A program made the position numbers and the translations under genes. The notes beneath the pieces are model-generated. The model did not search any database, was not told where the DNA came from, and saw only the letters and a list, made by a program, of their open reading frames with translations. This document shows positions 1-6,280 of a stretch of 7,054 nucleotides of DNA, piece by piece (the first letter of the stretch is position 1; each line of letters begins with the position of its first letter). This DNA comes from an uncultured Maribacter sp. GTDB lineage: Bacteria; Bacteroidota; Bacteroidia; Flavobacteriales; Flavobacteriaceae. The stretch covers positions 1 to 7,054 of the forward strand of contig CAJQMW010000047.1 of the NCBI GenBank assembly GCA_905479535.1, read 5' to 3'.

Positions 1-1
1 A

Positions 2-454
2 ATCTTTTATCATCTAAAGGAAGGACACGACAGTCCTCCAGAAGTTTCCCCGGAGTATCAGCTCATAGATGACGAAAACTATGCAAAAATCCATGATTTA
101 ACCGCATATAACCTGAGTTTGGGCTATACCCCTAAACCCGAAGAACTGAAGCCGCTTCAAAGAACCGCCTCCGATTATGCTATGCATCCCGCAGATACGG
201 TGAATAAAATTCTGCATCCCGTGGGAGAATGGAATTCAACCAAAATCATATTCACCCCAGAAAAAGTCGAGCATTGGCTAAATGGAAAAATGGTAGTATC
301 TTTTGTCCCGTGGACGGACGAATGGTACGAGAAAAAGAATTCCGACAAGTGGAAAAATAGTCCGGATTACGGAATATATAAAACTGGCTATATCGGTTTT
401 CAAGACCACTCCAGTCCCATCTGGTTTCGTAACATAAAAATTAAAAAACTATAA
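2..454 (+). CDS. DUF1080 / 3-keto-disaccharide hydrolase-type protein (C-terminal part, 5' end outside window)
   Basis: This is the 3' part of a gene whose start lies before the window; about 150 residues are visible, open from base 2 to the TAA at 452-454. The sequence has the closing half of the concanavalin-like jelly-roll typical of DUF1080: an IFYHLKEG strand at the window edge, then SPEYQLIDDENY, then TASDY followed by VGEWNSTKIIF and VEHWLNGKMVV, and the final GYIGFQDHSSPIWFRNIKI strand close to the C-terminus. Family members are described as hydrolases or lyases/hydratases acting on 3-keto-glycosides made by an upstream dehydrogenase, and in Bacteroidota they are usually exported. The signal peptide and N-terminal half cannot be seen here. 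The gene ends 10 bases before the Gfo/Idh/MocA oxidoreductase, which fits co-transcription and a substrate hand-off. The family call is firm; the substrate and exact chemistry are not known. Confidence 0.88.
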   Translation: MFYHLKEGHDSPPEVSPEYQLIDDENYAKIHDLTAYNLSLGYTPKPEELKPLQRTASDYAMHPADTVNKILHPVGEWNSTKIIFTPEKVEHWLNGKMVVSFVPWTDEWYEKKNSDKWKNSPDYGIYKTGYIGFQDHSSPIWFRNIKIKKL

Positions 455-464
455 TTCGCACCGT

Positions 465-1925
465 ATGAAGAAAAGGGAATTTTTAAAAAAATCCGCTATA
501 CTGGCATCCTCCACTGCACTCATGCCCTCTTTTTTAATGGCCTGTAAAGAACAAGAAAAAATGGCTGAAAAAACTCCATTAACTCGGTTGCGAACTGCGC
601 ATATAGGGGTCGGTGGTATGGGTGCAGAAGACCTTATGGATATTTCATCCCATACAAAAGTGGACGTTACCGCTCTTTGCGATGTGGATGCAAACAACCT
701 TTCGGCTGCTAAAAAGTTACATCCCAATGCCAAAACGTATACCGATTATAGGGTAATGCTGAATGAAATTGGTGATGAAATAGATGCCGTAGTTGTATCG
801 ACACCTGATCATACGCATGCCCCGGCCTCAATGATGGCCATGGGAATGAACAAATCAGTTTATTGTCAAAAACCTTTGGCACATTACGTTTCCGAAGCTA
901 GGTCCATGAAAAAATTAGCGGAGGAAAAAAACCTGATTACCCAAATGGGCATTCAAGTACACTCGTTTTACGACTATAGGTTGGCCACTTTACTTATTCA
1001 ATCCGGTATCATCGGTAAGGTCCATACCGTGCGTGCCTGGTCCCCAAAGAACTGGGGTTATGACGGTCCCATACCACAGGGACAGGACCCAATCCCTGAA
1101 ACATTGGACTGGAACCTATGGCTAGGTACCTCTGCCCAAAGAGATTACAAGGAAAATGTATACCATCCCGGAAATTGGAGAAAACTGGTAGATTATGGGT
1201 GTGGGACTTTAGGTGATATGGGAGTTCATATTTTTGACACGCCCTATAACGCCTTGGCTCTAGATGTTCCCATGACCGTCAAAAATGAATGTAGGGAACC
1301 TAATGGTTTTTCTTTCCCGGAGAATAATATAGTTACCTATGAGTTTCCAGGAACGGATTATACTGCCGATAAACTAACTTGGGTTTGGTACGATGGACCC
1401 GGTGCACCAGAAATGCATGAGGACCTAATAGTACCAGGTGCCGAAAATGCTATGGCCAATACTGCTTCAACTGATAAGGATGCTAGTTTGGAAGATAAAA
1501 TGTCCCTTGAAACCAAGACAGCGGAAGAGGGTAAACTACCGGACCAGGGCGCCATGTTCATAGGTGAAAAAGGCAGGCTGTTATTGCCCCATTTTATGGA
1601 ACTACCAAAGAAGATCGTTGATGGGCAATATGTTGATATATCCGAAGAAATTACTGCGGTTGAAAAAGCGAATAATATGGGAAAACCTATACGCGATTAT
1701 GCATCCGAGGGACCAAAACATTACCATCAATTTGTAGATGCATGTTTGGGAACCGACGAATGTTCCGCACCCTTTTCCTATGCGTCAAGATTGACCGAAA
1801 CTATACTCTTAGGAGTAATCGCAGGAAGGTTTCCGGGACAAACTTTACATTGGGACAGTGAAGGAGCCAAGTTTTCGGAAGAAGCCGCAAACGAATATCT
1901 TGAAGGGGACTACAGGAATTTCTAA
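465..1925 (+). CDS. Exported Gfo/Idh/MocA-family NAD(P)-dependent oxidoreductase, predicted lipoprotein
   Basis: A 486-residue dehydrogenase of the Gfo/Idh/MocA superfamily, which oxidises or reduces sugar hydroxyls with NAD(P). The N-terminus has KREFLKK (residues 3-9), a KR variant of the twin-arginine motif, then a hydrophobic stretch ending in LMAC (Cys27), a plausible but imperfect lipobox with Met at -2. The Rossmann fold follows, with GVGGMG (48-53), the acidic end of the second strand CDVD (72-75) and TPDHTH (113-118). The family's EKP motif reads CQKP (134-137), keeping the catalytic-type Lys136 but with Gln for Glu. The C-terminal alpha/beta domain contains WNLWLGT (216-222), HPGNWR (234-239) and GDMGVHIFD (250-258) with the expected Asp and His. 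A charged, low-complexity insert spans about 316-355. The ATG at 465 is chosen because it gives a complete export signal. It sits 10 bases after the DUF1080 gene and is followed by a terminator. A role in making 3-keto-sugars for the DUF1080 partner is inferred. Confidence 0.92.
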   Translation: MKKREFLKKSAILASSTALMPSFLMACKEQEKMAEKTPLTRLRTAHIGVGGMGAEDLMDISSHTKVDVTALCDVDANNLSAAKKLHPNAKTYTDYRVMLNEIGDEIDAVVVSTPDHTHAPASMMAMGMNKSVYCQKPLAHYVSEARSMKKLAEEKNLITQMGIQVHSFYDYRLATLLIQSGIIGKVHTVRAWSPKNWGYDGPIPQGQDPIPETLDWNLWLGTSAQRDYKENVYHPGNWRKLVDYGCGTLGDMGVHIFDTPYNALALDVPMTVKNECREPNGFSFPENNIVTYEFPGTDYTADKLTWVWYDGPGAPEMHEDLIVPGAENAMANTASTDKDASLEDKMSLETKTAEEGKLPDQGAMFIGEKGRLLLPHFMELPKKIVDGQYVDISEEITAVEKANNMGKPIRDYASEGPKHYHQFVDACLGTDECSAPFSYASRLTETILLGVIAGRFPGQTLHWDSEGAKFSEEAANEYLEGDYRNF

Positions 1926-1979
1926 GGATAACAACCATAGTTCAAAACGCTTAGTACATTGCACTATCCAATAAAAACG

Positions 1980-2002
1980 AGCCACCCCAAGGTGGCTTTT
2001 TT
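1980..2002 (+). terminator. Rho-independent terminator after the oxidoreductase gene
   Basis: A perfect 7-bp stem, AGCCACC (1980-1986) with GGTGGCT (1991-1997), encloses a CCAA loop and is followed by a run of six T ending at 2002. It starts about 55 bases after the oxidoreductase stop codon. A run of five A (1973-1977) just before the stem could give weak termination in the other direction, but no minus-strand gene is seen. It separates the DUF1080-oxidoreductase unit from the cytochrome-ThuA unit, so the latter probably has its own promoter between here and 2056. No good match to the Bacteroidota TTG / TAnnTTTG promoter was found in that stretch. Confidence 0.9.
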
Positions 2003-2055
2003 ATGTTTATATTTAGTACGTAGAATCAACAGCTATCATACAAACATCTTTTTAC

Positions 2056-5000
2056 ATGATGCAAAACTTTTTAAAGCCCTCATCTTCTAAATTTATTTAT
2101 TTGAGCGCTATAATCGTCTTATTACTATCGTGTAGTCAAAAACAAGAACCCCTTGTTCAAATAGGACCGAACAGTAGCATTACTTTAATAGGCAATAATT
2201 TAGGTGCCAGGATGTTGAACTACGGCATTTTTGAAACAAAGATGCATCTACTTCATCCGGAAGATTCCCTAATTATTCGCAACATGTGCGATGGTGGAAA
2301 TACGCCGGGTTTTAGACCACATTCCGCAAGGAACTTGCCTTGGGCTTTCCCTGGAGCGGAAAAATTCCAAAAGGAACTTGCAAAAAATTCAGGGAGCGAA
2401 GGGGTTTTTCCCTCGTCTGATGAATGGTTGACCAGTTTGAATACCGATATCATCATTGCCTTTTTCGGATATAATGAATCCTTCAATGGGGAAGAAGGAC
2501 TGGATAGCTTTAAAGCAGAATTGGAAGCTTTTATAGCCCATACTAAAAATCAAAAGTACAATGGGGAGTCAGCTCCTCAACTGGTCCTCGTCTCCCCGAT
2601 AGGTTTTGAGGACCGCTCTCAAGAAATGGACCTTCCCAATGGGAAAAAAGAAAATAAAGACTTAGGTCTATATACCTCGGCTATGCAAAATGTATGCGCT
2701 GATTATCAAGTTCCTTTTATAGATATGTTCCAGAAATCATCAGAATGGTTTGCAGCATCGGGTAACCTCACGATTGATGGTTCGCAGTTGAGCCTAGAAG
2801 GTTATAAAAAATTCGCTTCCCATCTTGCTACGGCATTGACCGGGAATTCCGAGGAGGTAATGAATGACAAATGGACTCGTGTAAACGATGCCGTGAACGA
2901 TAAAAATTTCTTCTGGCACAACGACTATAAAATCCCGAACGGTGTTCATGTGTACGGCCGTAGACATGCCCCTTTTGGACCGGATAATTATCCTTATGAA
3001 ATTGAGAAAACAAGACAGATGACCGCTATTCGCGACACCGCCATTTGGTCTATCGCACAAGGAAAAAGATATGATGTTACGGCTGCCGATAAGAACACAT
3101 TGACCTTACCACCTGTCCAGACCAACTATAAAATGGGAGATACCGAAGATCCCGCAGGATATTTGTATGGTGAAGAAGCACTAAATTCGTTAACTGTTCC
3201 TGATGGATACAAAGTAGAGCTGTTTGCGTCTGAAAGTGAATTCCCCGATTTAGCCAACCCGGCACAGCTCTCTTTTGACAATAAAGGTCGTTTGTGGGTG
3301 GCAACACTTCCCTCCTATCCGCATTACAAACCTGGTGATGCACGGCCCAATGACAAACTATTGATTCTAGAGGATACCAATAATGACGGGAAGGCGGATA
3401 AGCAAACGGTATTTGCGGACAATTTGCATTTGCCCATAGGTTTTGAATTTGCTCCCGAGGGTGTCTACGTTAGTCAAGGCACTAACCTGAAACTCTACTC
3501 GGATACCGATGGGGACGACAAAGCGGATACTGTTGAAATTATCCTAAGTGGCTTCGATGATCATGATACACACCATGCAATTTCCGCATTTTGTGCTGAT
3601 CCATCCGGGGCGTTTTACATGGCAGAAGGTGTTTTTCTTCATACCAACGTTGAAACCCCTTACGGTCCCGTTAGGGCAACCAACGGGGGTTTTTATAGAT
3701 ACAACCCACAACGAAAAAAATTGGAGAGAACCGTACAGGTGAGCATTCCCAATCCATGGGGAATTGCCTTTGATGACTGGGGCCAAGACTTTTTTCTGCA
3801 CACCTCCGGGCCCACTACAAATTGGATGATGCCGAGTACACTAAGATCAATTTACGGTATTGCATCGCCGCTTACGGAAGATTTAATTGAGGAAGCCCAT
3901 CGGGTGAGACCTACTTCCGGTTTGGAATTCGTGTCCAGCCGACATTTTCCGGACGACGTCCAAGGAGATATGATCCTGGCGAATTCCATTGGCTTTTTAG
4001 GTATGAAACAACATCAGGTTATGGATGACGGAACTGGGTTTAAGACAAAACACCGACAGGATTTAATCGTAGGAAGCGATAAGAATTTTCGACCTGTGGA
4101 TATGGAATTTGCCCCAGACGGATCATTATACGTCGTAGACTGGCACAATGTGCTAATCGGCCACATGCAGCACAATGCCCGGGACCCTTTGAGGGATCAT
4201 GTCCACGGTAGGGTCTATAGAATCACCTATCCTGAAAGACCTTTGGTGGAACCTTCTAAGATCGATGGCGCAACAATTGATGAACTTTTGGATAACCTGA
4301 AATTACCGGAATACCGAACGCGGTATAGGACACGCAGGGAATTGAGAGCTAGAAACCCGGAGGAAGTTCTACAAAAATTAGAGGAGTGGGTTAAAAGTTT
4401 AGATACAACCGATGAAGATTACGAGCACCATCGTTTAGAAGCATTATGGGTAAGTTGGGGATTGAATAAAGTGGATTCCCAATTGCTAAAGGATGTGCTT
4501 CAATCTAAGGACTACAGAGCTAGAGCTGCGGCCGTTAGGGTGCTGAGGTATATGGGACACCAATTGGATAATTCCCTTGAACTATTAAAAACCGCGGCAG
4601 CCGATTCCCACGGTCGGGTAAGACTAGAAGCCATTAGCGCGGCATCGTGGTTGGAAAAAGAAAACGGCATGCAAGTCTTGGCCGTAGCTGGTAATCATCC
4701 TTTGGATAGGTGGATGGAAGCCTCGTATAATTTTGCGGAAACAAGGTTAACGGGCAACTTTTTAGAGGAAAGTGAAAACCAATTGATAGCTTCCCATTTA
4801 AAAGGTGAAGATTTAGAAGTGTTTTCAAAAGGTAAAAAGATTTATGAAACCGAAGGTTATTGTATAACCTGCCATCAAGAAAGCGGGTCCGGCCTACAAG
4901 CGGCGGGATATCCTACACTAGTAGACCAGGAATGGGTTACCGGAAGTGAGGGCAGGTTGATTAAACTTGTTCTAAACGGATTATATGGTCCCATGAGTGT

Positions 5001-5220
5001 CATGGGAAATCAATATGATGGCCAGGTTCCAATGATGCCTTTTAAGGATTTACTAAGCGATGAGGAAATCGCAGCGGTATTGACCTATGTAAGAAACGCT
5101 TTCGGTAATAAGGCATCCGTCATTACTCCTAAAAAGGTCAACGAAGTGCGGGAAGCTACGAAAAATAAGAAAGGCTTCTATACGCCAGATGAATTATTGC
5201 AACAACATCCTCTTGAATAA
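2056..5220 (+). CDS. Multidomain lipoprotein: SGNH-like domain, dehydrogenase-like beta-propeller, HEAT-like region, cytochrome c (PVC-type heme-binding protein)
   Basis: A 1054-residue exported protein. A signal sequence ends in the lipobox LLSC (Cys26). Residues about 35-263 form an SGNH/GDSL-hydrolase-like domain in which block I reads GNNLGAR (46-52), block III reads FGYNE (137-141) and the last block reads DGSQLSLEGY (241-250). Residues about 380-725 resemble the putative membrane-bound dehydrogenase / sorbosone-dehydrogenase-like beta-propeller: GRLWVATLPSYPHY (411-424), calcium-loop-like Asp/Asn runs at 440-448 and 483-491, NPWGIAFDDWG (566-576) and FAPDGSLYVVDW (685-696). A helical HEAT-like part follows (about 740-905; repeats near 821-834 and 852-866). 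The C-terminal cytochrome c has CITCH (936-940) for covalent haem and a VPMMPF segment (991-996) offering the axial Met. This architecture matches the PVC-type heme-binding CxxCH family known from Planctomycetes, Verrucomicrobia and Bacteroidota, whose substrate is generally unknown. A second ATG at 2059 gives nearly the same protein. It lies 9 bases before the ThuA-like gene. Confidence 0.9.
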   Translation: MMQNFLKPSSSKFIYLSAIIVLLLSCSQKQEPLVQIGPNSSITLIGNNLGARMLNYGIFETKMHLLHPEDSLIIRNMCDGGNTPGFRPHSARNLPWAFPGAEKFQKELAKNSGSEGVFPSSDEWLTSLNTDIIIAFFGYNESFNGEEGLDSFKAELEAFIAHTKNQKYNGESAPQLVLVSPIGFEDRSQEMDLPNGKKENKDLGLYTSAMQNVCADYQVPFIDMFQKSSEWFAASGNLTIDGSQLSLEGYKKFASHLATALTGNSEEVMNDKWTRVNDAVNDKNFFWHNDYKIPNGVHVYGRRHAPFGPDNYPYEIEKTRQMTAIRDTAIWSIAQGKRYDVTAADKNTLTLPPVQTNYKMGDTEDPAGYLYGEEALNSLTVPDGYKVELFASESEFPDLANPAQLSFDNKGRLWVATLPSYPHYKPGDARPNDKLLILEDTNNDGKADKQTVFADNLHLPIGFEFAPEGVYVSQGTNLKLYSDTDGDDKADTVEIILSGFDDHDTHHAISAFCADPSGAFYMAEGVFLHTNVETPYGPVRATNGGFYRYNPQRKKLERTVQVSIPNPWGIAFDDWGQDFFLHTSGPTTNWMMPSTLRSIYGIASPLTEDLIEEAHRVRPTSGLEFVSSRHFPDDVQGDMILANSIGFLGMKQHQVMDDGTGFKTKHRQDLIVGSDKNFRPVDMEFAPDGSLYVVDWHNVLIGHMQHNARDPLRDHVHGRVYRITYPERPLVEPSKIDGATIDELLDNLKLPEYRTRYRTRRELRARNPEEVLQKLEEWVKSLDTTDEDYEHHRLEALWVSWGLNKVDSQLLKDVLQSKDYRARAAAVRVLRYMGHQLDNSLELLKTAAADSHGRVRLEAISAASWLEKENGMQVLAVAGNHPLDRWMEASYNFAETRLTGNFLEESENQLIASHLKGEDLEVFSKGKKIYETEGYCITCHQESGSGLQAAGYPTLVDQEWVTGSEGRLIKLVLNGLYGPMSVMGNQYDGQVPMMPFKDLLSDEEIAAVLTYVRNAFGNKASVITPKKVNEVREATKNKKGFYTPDELLQQHPLE

Positions 5221-5229
5221 TATATAACC

Positions 5230-6222
5230 ATGAAAAATTTCAAAAGCTTCTTTCTACTTATTGTGCTCCCCTTTTTTATCCTTGGTTGCGCAGAAAAAAA
5301 AACCAAAGAAAAAAGCGAAGCTATGGAAAAAGAAAATATACCCCATGTCGTTTTTGTCACGGGAGACGAGGAGTACCGCTCCGAGGAATCCATGCCCATG
5401 TTGGCCAAACTTGTAAAAAGGGAACTCAATGCAAAAGTGACCGTTTGCTATGCTTTGGATTCCCTAGGAATAATCGACCCCAATAATACGGACCACATTG
5501 CTGGCTTGGAAGCCCTGGAAACGGCAGATTTAATGGTGATTTTCACAAGGTTCAGAACGCTCCCAAAAAACGAACGGGACTATATAGTGAACTACGTAGC
5601 ATCCGAAAAACCCATTGTTGGCTTTAGGACCGCTACGCATGCTTTTAAATACGAAACCGATTCTAATTTAACCTATTGGAACAATGAATGGCCGGCAAAG
5701 GTGTTTGGTCAACAATGGATTACGCATCACGGACATTTTGATGACGGTAAGTTTCCCGTAACCGATATTACGGCGGTGCCCGCTCAGGAGACCAACCCGA
5801 TTTTAAGAGGTTTCGAACCTTTTGAAGCCTACTCTTGGTTGTACCATGTGGATGGTGGGGATTGGAAACTACAAGGGGACAGCAAACCTTTATTGATGGG
5901 CCGTTCCACAAAATCTAAACATGAAATAGATGGGAATTTGGATAAGTTTCCCTTGGATAATCCGGTGGCTTGGACCAAAAGTTATACGGGCAACTCCGGT
6001 GAAAAAGCTAGGGTATTTTTCACCACCTTAGGACACCCTTACGATTTTAAATTACCCGTTGTGAGGAAGATTGCTTTAAACGGAATCTATTGGGCATTGG
6101 GCAAAGAAAAGGAAATACCAGAAAATGGTGCCAACGTGACCTTGGAAGATACATACGACCCGAACAACTCAGGTTTTGGAAGGCGTTACAAGCCCAATGT
6201 GAAACCGCAACCAATAGATTAG
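5230..6222 (+). CDS. ThuA-like domain lipoprotein
   Basis: A 330-residue protein with a short hydrophobic signal and the lipobox ILGC (Cys20), followed by a Lys/Glu-rich linker to about residue 36. The rest is a ThuA-like domain, which has a class I glutamine-amidotransferase-like fold. Landmarks are VVFVTGDEEYR (40-50), the alternating strand LMVIFTRFR (101-109), GFRTATHAFKY (131-141), GQQWITHHGHF (160-170), NPVAW (244-248) and RVFFTTLGHPYDF (261-273). No Cys-His-Glu amidotransferase triad is evident: the only Cys residues are the lipid-anchor Cys20 and Cys73. ThuA was named from rhizobial trehalose/sucrose-isomer utilisation, where it works with the Gfo/Idh-type dehydrogenase ThuB through 3-keto derivatives; here a dehydrogenase and a DUF1080 protein are encoded just upstream, so a role on keto-sugars is a reasonable inference. 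The start 9 bases after the cytochrome gene implies one transcript. The conserved-looking tail SGFGRRYKPN (314-323) follows the domain. Confidence 0.9.
   Translation: MKNFKSFFLLIVLPFFILGCAEKKTKEKSEAMEKENIPHVVFVTGDEEYRSEESMPMLAKLVKRELNAKVTVCYALDSLGIIDPNNTDHIAGLEALETADLMVIFTRFRTLPKNERDYIVNYVASEKPIVGFRTATHAFKYETDSNLTYWNNEWPAKVFGQQWITHHGHFDDGKFPVTDITAVPAQETNPILRGFEPFEAYSWLYHVDGGDWKLQGDSKPLLMGRSTKSKHEIDGNLDKFPLDNPVAWTKSYTGNSGEKARVFFTTLGHPYDFKLPVVRKIALNGIYWALGKEKEIPENGANVTLEDTYDPNNSGFGRRYKPNVKPQPID
5294..5302 (+). repeat. Nine-A homopolymer inside the ThuA-like gene
   Basis: Nine consecutive A residues span Glu22-Lys24 and the first base of codon 25, right after the lipid-anchor Cys20 codon. A one-base gain or loss here would put the rest of the gene out of frame. 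As read, the frame is intact. It may simply reflect Lys codon use in a charged linker. Confidence 0.6.
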
Positions 6223-6258
6223 CACTTATTAAAAGTATCCCAATTACGATTCCACTGC

Positions 6259-6280
6259 TTCAAAAAATCCTATTTTTGAA
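6259..6280. repeat. AT-rich inverted repeat upstream of the OstA-like gene
   Basis: TTCAAAAA (6259-6266) and TTTTTGAA (6273-6280) are perfect 8-base inverted repeats around the 6-base loop ATCCTA. It lies about 36 bases after the ThuA-like stop codon and overlaps the proposed TTG start of the next gene. The stem is almost all A:T pairs, so it would be a weak terminator. It could be an operator-like palindrome or a chance product of base composition. Confidence 0.4.
6271..6278 (+). promoter_or_regulatory. Possible Bacteroidota -7 promoter box (TATTTTTG)
   Basis: TATTTTTG matches the TAnnTTTG -7 consensus of the primary sigma factor in Bacteroidota exactly. The -33 element is poor: only TTC at 6250-6252, 18 bases upstream, approximates TTG. 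If it is a promoter, transcription would begin at about 6284, which excludes a TTG start at 6276 and favours TTG at 6291 for the OstA-like gene. A match of this kind is expected by chance fairly often in AT-rich intergenic DNA. Confidence 0.35.

Noticed and set aside
119..454. Separate small gene starting at TTG 119
   Set aside because: The same frame stays open to base 2 and the upstream residues belong to the DUF1080 fold, so this is the end of a longer gene, not a small independent one.
449..733. Minus-strand open frame of 94 codons over the start of the oxidoreductase gene
   Set aside because: It lies opposite well-supported coding sequence, and its translation shows no recognisable domain.
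2008..2015. TATATTTA as a -7 promoter box for the cytochrome-propeller gene
   Set aside because: It differs from TAnnTTTG at the last base and no TTG lies at a suitable distance upstream; the expected -33 position falls inside the terminator stem.
3548..3742. Plus-strand 64-codon frame inside the propeller region
   Set aside because: It overlaps the propeller domain in another frame and shows no signal, motif or start-site support.
5286..5486. Alternative-frame 66-codon reading frame within the ThuA-like gene
   Set aside because: It is a basic, low-complexity product of reading Lys/Glu-rich codons out of frame; the main frame carries clear ThuA motifs throughout.
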